Part shown: in pieces, positions 1-5,714 of the stretch
Position numbering within the stretch: position 1 is the first letter of the stretch
Layout: the number at the start of each line of letters is the position of its first letter
Assembly: GCA_902783095.1 (NCBI GenBank)
Contig: CACZPX010000133.1
Span: 1-7,203, forward strand
Reading direction: 5' to 3'
DNA from: an uncultured Lachnospiraceae bacterium
GTDB lineage: Bacteria > Bacillota > Clostridia > Lachnospirales > Lachnospiraceae
Length of the DNA stretch: 7,203 nt
Made by a program: the position numbers and the translations under genes
The notes under the pieces: model-generated
Databases searched by the model: none
Seen by the model: only the letters and a program-made list of their open reading frames with translations
What the model was told of the DNA's origin: nothing

Positions 1-110
1 CGTCCGCGTCGTTGGACACGGTCTGCAGCAGTTTTCCGTCCGCGTCGCGCAGCGAAAAAAGAAACGTCCGGTCTCCCGGCGCGCCGCAGCCGTACCCATC
101 CAGTCTTCAT
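1..110 (-). CDS. 5' end of an unrecognised gene, with a probable early frameshift
   Basis: Only the first ~36 codons are in the window; the gene continues off the left edge. A GAGGAGG ribosome binding site directly after the repressor stop stands about 8 bases before the ATG at 110-108, so this is the natural start. Reading on from that ATG gives an Arg-rich, shadow-like peptide with only about half of third positions G or C. The frame one base further on gives GYGCGAPGDRTFLFSLRDAD and continues naturally to the edge, with roughly 80% G/C third positions like its neighbours. That frame has a TGA at 109-107 and no ATG, GTG or TTG start nearby. Dropping one G from the GGG at 97-95 would join the two into MKTGWYGCGAPGDRTFLF. 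The product family is not recognised. Its position 13 bases after an EbgR-like repressor suggests a sugar-related co-transcribed gene, which is inference only. Confidence 0.5.
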   Translation of the reverse strand, partial: MKTGWVRLRRAGRPDVSFFAARRGRKTAADRVQRRG

Positions 111-123
111 TTTTTCTTCCTCC

Positions 124-1179
124 TCACTTGCGGGAGCTCTGCCTCCCCCTCCGATACGCGGTGCTGCCCCGCACGATCAGCTCGCCGGGCACCACCACAT
201 GCACGCCGCCGTATTCCTCCCGGCGCAGGATGCGGTCCCGCAGCAGGCGCACCGCCATGCCGCTTAAGGTCTCCGGCCGCAGACTCACCGTCGTAAGCGG
301 CGGCGACAGATAGCGCACCGAGGGAATATCGTTGCAGCCCACCACCGCGATATCGTCCGGTATGGCGAGCCCCGCTTTATCAAAGGTCCTGCAGGCGCCC
401 AGCGCCATGGAATCGTTCATCACAAAGACCGCCTCCGGCCGCGTTTCGCAGGCGAGCAGTTCCTCCGCCAGCCGGCAGCCGGCGCCGTAGACGGAGCCCT
501 CGCCGCAGCAAAACCACTCCTCCCGGTAAAGGCCGTGCCGCTGCAGCAGTTTCCGGAACGCTTCCGTGCGGCGGTCCTGCCACGTCTCCTCCTGCGCGCC
601 GTCCGTTCCCTGGCCGGCCGGCAGCCGTTTTCCTCCTCCAATGAACCCGATGCGTTCATACCCGCAGGCCCGCAGATGGTCAAAGGCCAGCTTTGCGGTG
701 CGGTCGTCGTCGCTGTAGACGCAGTCGTAGGACGGATCGGCGCAGCAGAAATCCAGCAGCACCGCCGGAACGTTCCGATGTTCCAGCGACTTGCGCAGCT
801 TCCGTTCAAAGCGTCCGGCCGAGCCCTCCACCAGGATCCCGTCGCAGCGGATCGCGCCGCTCCGCTCGATCCACTCCGACGCGGTGTAGCGCGTCAGCTT
901 GATGCGCTCGTCCTTGGCCGCCCTTGTGACGTGTTTTTCCAGATTCAGGTAATGCGGGTCCTCCAATGCGTCCGCCCCGGAATAGAGTACGATCAGCGCC
1001 ATCTGCAGCTTCCGCTCGGCCTGCCGGGGCGTCTCCCCGTACTGCAGCATCTGCGCGATCTCGAAGATGCGCCGCCGCGTCTCCGCGGTCACCGAAAACG
1101 TCTCGTCCAGGTTCAGTACACGCGATACGGTCGCTGTGGATACGCCCGCCAGTTCGGCGATATCTTTGAGTGTTGCCAT
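124..1179 (-). CDS. LacI/GalR-family transcriptional repressor, EbgR-like
   Basis: A 351-residue DNA-binding repressor of normal family length. Residues 1-47 are a textbook LacI helix-turn-helix headpiece (KDIAELAGVSTATVSRVLN at 5-23). A hinge follows around 50-60 (RQAERKLQ), then a periplasmic-binding-protein-like sensor domain from about 60 to 340. Family marks in the sensor include YERIGFIGG (174-182), FVMNDSMALGA (252-262), IPDDIAVVGCNDIPSVRY (273-290) and LSPPLTTVSL (291-300). From memory, the headpiece, the DPHYL segment and the NDIPSVRY/PPLTTV block resemble E. coli EbgR, the repressor of a beta-galactosidase operon, so a galactoside-like effector is a reasonable but unproven guess. 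The ATG is preceded by GGAGG with a 6-base spacer. The gene has its own promoter upstream and is followed after 13 bases by another gene, probably co-transcribed and perhaps regulated by it. C-terminal residues 342-351 are basic and probably disordered. Confidence 0.93.
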   Translation of the reverse strand: MATLKDIAELAGVSTATVSRVLNLDETFSVTAETRRRIFEIAQMLQYGETPRQAERKLQMALIVLYSGADALEDPHYLNLEKHVTRAAKDERIKLTRYTASEWIERSGAIRCDGILVEGSAGRFERKLRKSLEHRNVPAVLLDFCCADPSYDCVYSDDDRTAKLAFDHLRACGYERIGFIGGGKRLPAGQGTDGAQEETWQDRRTEAFRKLLQRHGLYREEWFCCGEGSVYGAGCRLAEELLACETRPEAVFVMNDSMALGACRTFDKAGLAIPDDIAVVGCNDIPSVRYLSPPLTTVSLRPETLSGMAVRLLRDRILRREEYGGVHVVVPGELIVRGSTAYRRGRQSSRK

Positions 1180-1213
1180 ATCGGACCTCCCGTTGTATTG
1201 TATGAATACTATT

Positions 1214-1249
1214 TTGATTTCATCAATTTCATTTTTACTGTAAATTGAT
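1214..1249. promoter_or_regulatory. Operator-like inverted repeats over the repressor promoter
   Basis: Two overlapping inverted repeats share a half-site. TTGAT (1214-1218) pairs with ATCAA (1222-1226), and ATCAATTT (1222-1229) pairs perfectly with AAATTGAT (1242-1249) across 12 bases. A smaller palindrome, TTTAC-T-GTAAA, lies at 1234-1244. They cover the -10 box and the predicted transcription start, the usual place for negative autoregulation by a LacI-family protein. The region is AT-rich, so some symmetry is expected by chance, and binding is not shown. Confidence 0.4.
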
Positions 1250-1265
1250 TATTGTTAAGTGTCAA
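1237..1265 (-). promoter_or_regulatory. Sigma-70-type promoter of the LacI-family gene
   Basis: On the minus strand a perfect -35 box TTGACA (1265-1260) is followed by exactly 17 bases and a -10 box TACAGT (1242-1237), which matches TATAAT at four of six positions. The expected start is near 1230, giving an untranslated leader of about 50 bases before the ATG at 1179. The AT-rich stretch 1198-1310 stands out sharply from the GC-rich genes on both sides, as expected for a promoter island. Confidence 0.75.
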
Positions 1266-1340
1266 CAGATAAATATCACTATTTACTAAAATAATTTACC
1301 TGCATATATTTCAGGGCCGGCATTTACCCGCTCCGCCGCC

Positions 1341-1360
1341 CGGTAAACGGCATTTTACCG
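1341..1360. promoter_or_regulatory. CGGTAAA/TTTACCG inverted repeat, possible upstream operator
   Basis: CGGTAAA (1341-1347) and TTTACCG (1354-1360) form a perfect 7-base inverted repeat with a 6-base centre (CGGCAT). The same TTTACC word also occurs at 1295-1300 and 1323-1328. It lies about 75 bases upstream of the repressor's -35 box and is not followed by a T-run in either direction, so a protein-binding site is more likely than a terminator. LacI-family operators often look like this, but the assignment is speculative. Confidence 0.3.
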
Positions 1361-1434
1361 CCCCGCTGTATGGCCCGGCGCGCGCCGTGCGTGCATCAGC
1401 AACCCTTCCGCACACGGTCCTTATATATAGGAAA

Positions 1435-1460
1435 GACCCGCAGCCGTACGACTGCGGGTC
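1435..1460 (-). terminator. Rho-independent terminator of the ABC-transporter operon
   Basis: A perfect 9-base GC-rich stem, GACCCGCAG paired with CTGCGGGTC, has an 8-base loop. On the minus strand it is followed by TTTCCTATATATAA, a broken rather than continuous T-tract. It begins 52 bases after the stop codon of the permease gene, the last gene of the operon, and lies before the repressor's promoter region. An A-rich stretch (AAAAATA) precedes the stem on the same strand, so some bidirectional activity is possible. Confidence 0.7.
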
Positions 1461-1512
1461 CCCTGCAGGAAGCCTGTATTTTTGGTCTTCTGTTTTTACC
1501 TGTCTGCCGTCT

Positions 1513-2757
1513 TTAATCCCTGCGCAGCGCCTCGATGGGGTTCAGGTTGGAAGCCTTCACCGCCGGGATAAAGCCGAACACGATACCGATCACCATGGAA
1601 AAAGCCACCGCGATCGCCGAAGCCGTGACGTCGATCGCCATGGGGGCGCCGCTCATGCCGGAAACCACCCGGGCCATGATGATGCCCGCGCCCACGCCGA
1701 TCAGGCCGCCGATACTCGTCAGAACAGCCGCTTCGGTCAGGAACTGCCGCAGGATGCGCGCCTTTTTGGCGCCGATGGCCTTCTTTAAGCCGATCTCGCG
1801 GGTGCGCTCGGTCACGGACACCAGCATGATGTTCATCACGCCGATGCCGCCCACCAGCAGGGAGATGCTTGCGATCCAGATCAGCTGCTTGTTGGTGGAG
1901 GAGCTCAGATCCTGCAGCTTTTTGGCCTGCTCCAGCAGGTCCTCGCTGCGGTAGGTGATATCCTGCGCCGTCACCGTGCCGCTTAAAATATCCGCGGCCT
2001 TTTTGCCGGCGTCCGTCATGGAGTCCGTATCCGTCGCGCGCAGCAGCACCTTCTCGGGTTCGTCGTACATGTAGACGACGGGCCAGACCGCAGACGGGAT
2101 AAAGATCTCGCCGGCGCTGCGGCTCATATAGGTGTTGTAGTCCTTAAAGGTCTTGATGACCGGCTCAAAGCGCGAGCTCTTGCGCACCAGCCCCGCCACC
2201 GTGAACGGCTCGCCGGCCACCTCCAGGGTCTTGCCCACCGGGTTCTCGTTCGGGAACAGCGTGGCCGCCGCCGTCGCGTCCAGAATGGCCACCTTGGTGT
2301 AGCCGGCCAGGTCCGAATCCTCCAGGGTCCGCCCCAGGTAGACCTCGTAGCCCGCCACGCTGAAATAGTCCGGCTCTATGCCGCGCACCGCGCCGTTGTA
2401 GGCCGTGTCCCCGCGGAACACGTTGCCGGAATAGGTGCGCTCCACGTACTTGGTGGCCGCGGCCACCTCCTTTAAGGCCTGGATCTTGGACATGGTCTCC
2501 TCAGTGATCTGCGTCAGCCCGTCCGGCACGCCCTCATAGTCAAAGCTCATCGGGGAGTCCCCGCGGTAGATGCTGATGGACACCGTGTTGTTGCCGGAGC
2601 CGATCAGGTTCTCCTTGATCTGCTCGTTGGTGCCCTTGATGGTGGACACGATGGCGATGATGGAGCCGATGCCGATGATGATGCCCAGCATCGTCAGAAA
2701 CGAACGCAGTTTGTGGCTCCAGATGCCCTGAAAGGCCAGAGCGATATTTTCAAACAT
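1513..2757 (-). CDS. MacB/YknZ-like ABC transporter permease (MacB_PCD + FtsX)
   Basis: The 414-residue integral membrane subunit of a type VII (MacB-like) ABC system, with no fused ATPase. It has one N-terminal membrane helix (about 19-40, after the typical HKLRSFLTMLGIIIGIGS), a large extracytoplasmic MacB core domain (about 41-285), and an FtsX block with three helices at about 291-314, 341-365 and 375-399. The cytoplasmic stretch TERTREIGLKKAIGAKK (316-332) is the family's conserved coupling region. The C-terminus AVKASNLNPIEALRRD is also diagnostic. Family knowledge says such permeases do not form a classical translocation channel but transmit ATP-driven motion to the adaptor outside. 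The ATG has a GGAGG with a 7-base spacer, and the gene starts 12 bases after the large adaptor's stop. Substrate cannot be read from sequence. It is last in the operon and of normal length. Confidence 0.95.
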   Translation of the reverse strand: MFENIALAFQGIWSHKLRSFLTMLGIIIGIGSIIAIVSTIKGTNEQIKENLIGSGNNTVSISIYRGDSPMSFDYEGVPDGLTQITEETMSKIQALKEVAAATKYVERTYSGNVFRGDTAYNGAVRGIEPDYFSVAGYEVYLGRTLEDSDLAGYTKVAILDATAAATLFPNENPVGKTLEVAGEPFTVAGLVRKSSRFEPVIKTFKDYNTYMSRSAGEIFIPSAVWPVVYMYDEPEKVLLRATDTDSMTDAGKKAADILSGTVTAQDITYRSEDLLEQAKKLQDLSSSTNKQLIWIASISLLVGGIGVMNIMLVSVTERTREIGLKKAIGAKKARILRQFLTEAAVLTSIGGLIGVGAGIIMARVVSGMSGAPMAIDVTASAIAVAFSMVIGIVFGFIPAVKASNLNPIEALRRD

Positions 2758-2769
2758 CCGCCCACCTCC

Positions 2770-5037
2770 TTAATAGGCCGCATACATGGAAGCATACAGG
2801 TCTTCCATGCTGCCCTCTTCGGTCGGCGCGCCTTCCACGGCGTCGCCGTACGGGAACGCGATCTTATCGGTCACGGAGACGTCGCCGGAGATCTGGGTAT
2901 ACTCGCCCCACAGGGCCGCGCCGGTCACGACCGGCCGCTTCTCCAGCTTGCCGTCTGCGCCCTGCGCCATCACAAAGGACTTGCCGTCCACCGTGCGCAC
3001 AAACGCGTTCATCAGATACAGGCCGCCGCCCTGCTGCTCGGTCTGCTCCAGGGTCACCTCCACGTACTCGCCCTCTTCCAGGTTGGCGTCCTCGTCCACA
3101 AAGATCTTAAACGGGTAGTTGGACACGTTGGTGTTGCCGCCGCCCCAGTAATTCTGGTCTTCCGTGGGGAACGCGGAGATCTCGCACACCGTACCCTCCA
3201 CCTGGGAGCCGGTGTTCCAGGACATTATGGTGGCGCCCTGCCCGATGGAGAGTTTGTTTAACGCCAGTTCTCCGATTGTGCACTCCACGTAGTAGCCGCC
3301 TCCGCCGGAGACCATCAGCACGGGCGTGCCTTCCGAAAGCGCCGTATCCGGGTCGGTCACGTTCTTTACCACGCCGTCGATCTCCGCCTTGACGGTGTCG
3401 TTTGCGAACTCTTCCTTCATATTGTCCAGCTCCAGGTTCATGCCCTGCAGCTCCAGTTTGATGTCGTTGATCTTCAGTTCCTTGTCCGCCTTGAACCGGG
3501 CCAGCTCGGCCGCGGTGTAGGAGGTCCCGGGGATATAGGGATCCGGCCAGGGTCCCGGATCGGGATCGGGCTCGGGGTCGGGCTCCGGCGGCGCGATGGG
3601 ATCCTGGTCAAAGGTCAGGAAACCGGTGGGCTGCATCACGATCTCCCCGTCCTTCTCGGTCAGCGTAAAGGTCAGGCTGCCCGTGTGCATGCCTTCCAGC
3701 AGGTCCCCGTCGCGGCTCATCAGGATCACGTTGGCCTGACGCACCTTGTTGACCCGGCGCGTGCCGATGAGGTAGTTCAGCATCTTGGCGCTGATCACGT
3801 CGTCGCTGCGCCACAGGTAGATATAGGGATCCTTTTCGGTGCCCTTGCCCTGCACCAGCTGCGGAAACTCCGGCCGTGCCTCGGTCCACTGCGCGTACAG
3901 GACCAGTTTTTCCACGGCGTTTCCCTGGGCGTCCTTGGGCGCCTCCTTAAGCTTTGCGCCGTCCGCATAGGCCGTGCCGCTGCCGTCCTTTTTGGTATTC
4001 CAGCCGGCAAAGTCAAAACCTTCCACGGTAAAGGCGTTGGCGGGCAGTTTTCCCGTCTCGCCCTCGTACACGGTCAGGACCTTCATGGTCCCGGCCGCCT
4101 CCGGATGATTGGCCTTAAAGATCACGCGGTAGGCCACCTGCTTCGCCTCCGTGGTCGGCTCTTCCGTGGTCGGTTCCTCCGTGGTGGGCTCTTCCGTGGT
4201 CGGTTCCTCCGTGGTGGGTTCCTCGGTGGTCGGTTCCTCCGTGGTCGGCTCCTCGGTGGTGGGTGCCTCCGTGGTCGGTGCCTCCGTGGTCGGTGCCTCT
4301 GTGGTCGGTTCTTCCGTGGTGGGTTCTTCCGTGGTGAGTTCCTCGGACGCACTCTCTTCCGTGCTGTCCTCCGGCGTACTCTCTTCCGTACTGTCCTCCG
4401 GCGTGCTCTCTTCCGTGCTGCCCCCTTCCGGGCTGGTCTCCTCACCGCTATCCTCTGAAGAGGACTCGTCCGTGGGATCGCCCACGGCAGGCACGTACAG
4501 CTTCCCCTCCAGGGACGCCGTCTTTACGCCCTCCGCCGTTTCCACGTCCGCGGGCGCCTCCGCATGCGCGGCCTGCACCTCCAGCGCAAGGCTGTCCATG
4601 CCGGGATCGTAGCCGTTTTCCGGAATATCCACGCCGGGTTTGTAGGTCTTTAACTGTTCGTATTCCTTTTCATTGCGCTCCAGCTCCATCTGCTTCTGCT
4701 GGATCTCGATCTCCTTCGCCGCGATGTTCAGCTCCGTCAGCGTGCTGTCGTAGCTTAGCAGCGGATCGCCCTTTTTCACCTCCTGGCCGTCCTGTACCAG
4801 GATCGCCCGCACGATCTGCGTATCGCTCACGTGCACCGGCTGGATGCGGTCGGTCGTGACCGGGCCGTAATAGGTCTGCCGGTCGCCCCAGTAATCGGTG
4901 ACCGCCAGCTCCTGCAGATTGTATACCTTGACCGGGTCCTGATTGTTCCTGGCGATCAGGATGCCGGCGGCCGCGCCGCCCCCCGCCAGGGCCAGCACCA
5001 GCACCGCGATCAGGATTCTCTTCGCCGTCTTGCTCAT
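2770..5037 (-). CDS. HlyD/MacA-type adaptor with repeat and InlB B-repeat insertion
   Basis: A 755-residue membrane-anchored adaptor, nearly twice the usual MacA/YknX length. Residues 8-29 are a signal-anchor helix. The first lipoyl half-motif and strand region cover about 60-95 (VQDGQEVKKGDPLLSYD), and the first coiled-coil helix about 98-130. A ~375-residue insertion then runs to about 506, holding 9-residue STEESTPED repeats (207-233), 12 TTE[EA]P pentads (235-294), an InlB B-repeat-like domain (302-386, with GWNTKKDGSGT and YAQW), an unassigned domain (396-476) and an Asp/Pro linker (479-504). The second coiled-coil helix follows at 507-550, then the lipoyl return (AEIDGVVKNV, 551-560), beta-barrel and membrane-proximal regions. 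The C-terminal half is similar to the small adaptor of this operon (YPFKIFVDED against YPFYVSLENS). The start has GAGG 7 bases upstream, lying inside the end of the ATPase gene four bases away, so translation is probably coupled. Confidence 0.92.
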   Translation of the reverse strand: MSKTAKRILIAVLVLALAGGGAAAGILIARNNQDPVKVYNLQELAVTDYWGDRQTYYGPVTTDRIQPVHVSDTQIVRAILVQDGQEVKKGDPLLSYDSTLTELNIAAKEIEIQQKQMELERNEKEYEQLKTYKPGVDIPENGYDPGMDSLALEVQAAHAEAPADVETAEGVKTASLEGKLYVPAVGDPTDESSSEDSGEETSPEGGSTEESTPEDSTEESTPEDSTEESASEELTTEEPTTEEPTTEAPTTEAPTTEAPTTEEPTTEEPTTEEPTTEEPTTEEPTTEEPTTEEPTTEAKQVAYRVIFKANHPEAAGTMKVLTVYEGETGKLPANAFTVEGFDFAGWNTKKDGSGTAYADGAKLKEAPKDAQGNAVEKLVLYAQWTEARPEFPQLVQGKGTEKDPYIYLWRSDDVISAKMLNYLIGTRRVNKVRQANVILMSRDGDLLEGMHTGSLTFTLTEKDGEIVMQPTGFLTFDQDPIAPPEPDPEPDPDPGPWPDPYIPGTSYTAAELARFKADKELKINDIKLELQGMNLELDNMKEEFANDTVKAEIDGVVKNVTDPDTALSEGTPVLMVSGGGGYYVECTIGELALNKLSIGQGATIMSWNTGSQVEGTVCEISAFPTEDQNYWGGGNTNVSNYPFKIFVDEDANLEEGEYVEVTLEQTEQQGGGLYLMNAFVRTVDGKSFVMAQGADGKLEKRPVVTGAALWGEYTQISGDVSVTDKIAFPYGDAVEGAPTEEGSMEDLYASMYAAY
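4144..4335 (-). repeat. 15-bp tandem repeat encoding TTE[EA]P pentads
   Basis: Twelve full 15-base units plus a partial one encode TTEEP TTEEP, then three TTEAP, then seven TTEEP, ending TTEA (adaptor residues 235-298). Units differ mainly at third positions, for example cggttcctcc versus gggctcttcc, so the array is not freshly expanded along its whole length. The unit length is a multiple of three, so gain or loss of copies would change linker length without breaking the frame. The product would be an extended, highly acidic, Thr-rich stalk. Confidence 0.95.
4339..4419 (-). repeat. 27-bp tandem repeat encoding STEESTPED units
   Basis: Three consecutive 27-base units encode STEESTPED, STEESTPED and the diverged STEESASEE (adaptor residues 207-233), immediately before the TTEEP pentads. 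Together the two arrays make a disordered acidic linker of about 90 residues. Confidence 0.88.
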
Positions 5038-5041
5038 GTGC

Positions 5042-5704
5042 TCACCTCAATTCTCCGTCAAAGATATGCCGCGTGACACGCGCATAAGTTGAGACCTTCT
5101 GATCGTGCGTGATCAGCACGATCGTGGTCCCCTCCGCGTTCAGCTGGGAAAAGAGCTCCATCACCTGCTCCCCGGACTTGGAATCCAGCGCGCCGGTAGG
5201 CTCGTCGGCCAGCAGCAGCTTGGGACCGCCCACCATGGCGCGGGCGATGGCCACGCGCTGGCACTGTCCGCCGGACAGCTGATTGGGCCTAAAGTTCATG
5301 CGATCCGCCAGCCCCACCTTTTCCAGGGCCGCGGCCGCGCGCTCGCGCCGCTCCTTTTTGGGCACGTTCGCGTACAAAAGCGGCAGGGCTACGTTGTCCT
5401 GCGCCGAAAGCTTGGGCAGCAGGTTGAACTGCTGGAACACAAAGCCGATCAGGCGGTTGCGCAGCACGGCCAGCGCCGAATCGTTCAGCGTATCCACCCG
5501 GTTGCCGTCCAGCAGGTAGGTCCCGGAGGTCTGCACGTCCAGCAGCCCGATGATGTTCATCAGCGTGGTCTTGCCGGAGCCGGACGGGCCCATGATGGCC
5601 AGATAATCGCCCTCTTCCACCTGCAGATTCACGTGCTTTAAGGCGGGCACGGTCATCTTGCCCTGGATATAGTCTTTATTGACGTCCGTCATTTCAATGA
5701 TCAT
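5042..5704 (-). CDS. MacB/LolD-type ABC transporter ATP-binding protein (YknY-like)
   Basis: A 220-residue cytoplasmic ATPase that powers the permease encoded two genes downstream. All motifs are present: Walker A GPSGSGKTT (39-47), Q-loop FVFQQFNLLP with Gln91, signature LSGGQCQRVAIARA (143-156), Walker B LLLADEPT (163-170), D-loop GALD (171-174) and switch His200 in LITHDQ. The sequence pattern is that of the MacB/LolD/FtsE-like subfamily. One small oddity is Cys148 just after LSGGQ, where Gln, Glu or Lys is usual. The frame stays open 54 codons further upstream, but that part is the out-of-frame shadow of the small adaptor's repeat tail. The chosen ATG at 5704 has GAGGAG with a 6-base spacer, 10 bases after the small adaptor's stop, and begins with the expected MIIEMTDVNKDY. 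It ends four bases before the large adaptor. Confidence 0.96.
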   Translation of the reverse strand: MIIEMTDVNKDYIQGKMTVPALKHVNLQVEEGDYLAIMGPSGSGKTTLMNIIGLLDVQTSGTYLLDGNRVDTLNDSALAVLRNRLIGFVFQQFNLLPKLSAQDNVALPLLYANVPKKERRERAAAALEKVGLADRMNFRPNQLSGGQCQRVAIARAMVGGPKLLLADEPTGALDSKSGEQVMELFSQLNAEGTTIVLITHDQKVSTYARVTRHIFDGELR

Positions 5705-5714
5705 CGCGCGCTCC

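Larger units (their letters stand above)
3520..4647 (-). other. Insertion inside the adaptor's coiled-coil hairpin
   Basis: This encodes residues about 131-506 of the large adaptor. The two heptad-rich helices that normally form one hairpin lie on either side. The insert reads, in order: a Tyr/Gly/Pro-rich start, an acidic Ser/Thr/Glu/Pro linker with two tandem repeat families, an InlB B-repeat-like beta domain (DNA 3880-4134), a domain beginning GKGTEKDPYIYLWRSDD (DNA 3610-3852), and a DPEPDPDPGPWPDP linker (DNA about 3526-3603). Boundaries are judged by eye. Confidence 0.75.

Noticed and set aside
535..1248. 237-codon plus-strand open frame opposite the LacI-family gene
   Set aside because: The minus strand encodes an unambiguous LacI headpiece and sensor domain here; the plus frame runs into the AT-rich promoter and has no domain features.
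1387..1788. Plus-strand open frame spanning the terminator and the end of the permease gene
   Set aside because: It crosses a terminator hairpin and reads antisense through the conserved FtsX region; there is no ribosome binding site or domain support.
4144..4419. Possible CRISPR-like array
   Set aside because: The repeats are contiguous 15- and 27-base units with no spacers, and they are codon-aligned inside a coding gene.
3685..4612. Long plus-strand open frames rich in VGSSV or RGRFLRG repeats opposite the large adaptor
   Set aside because: They are antisense shadows of the 15-bp and 27-bp repeats: a repeat whose unit is a multiple of three keeps every frame open. They have no ribosome binding site and no independent protein character.
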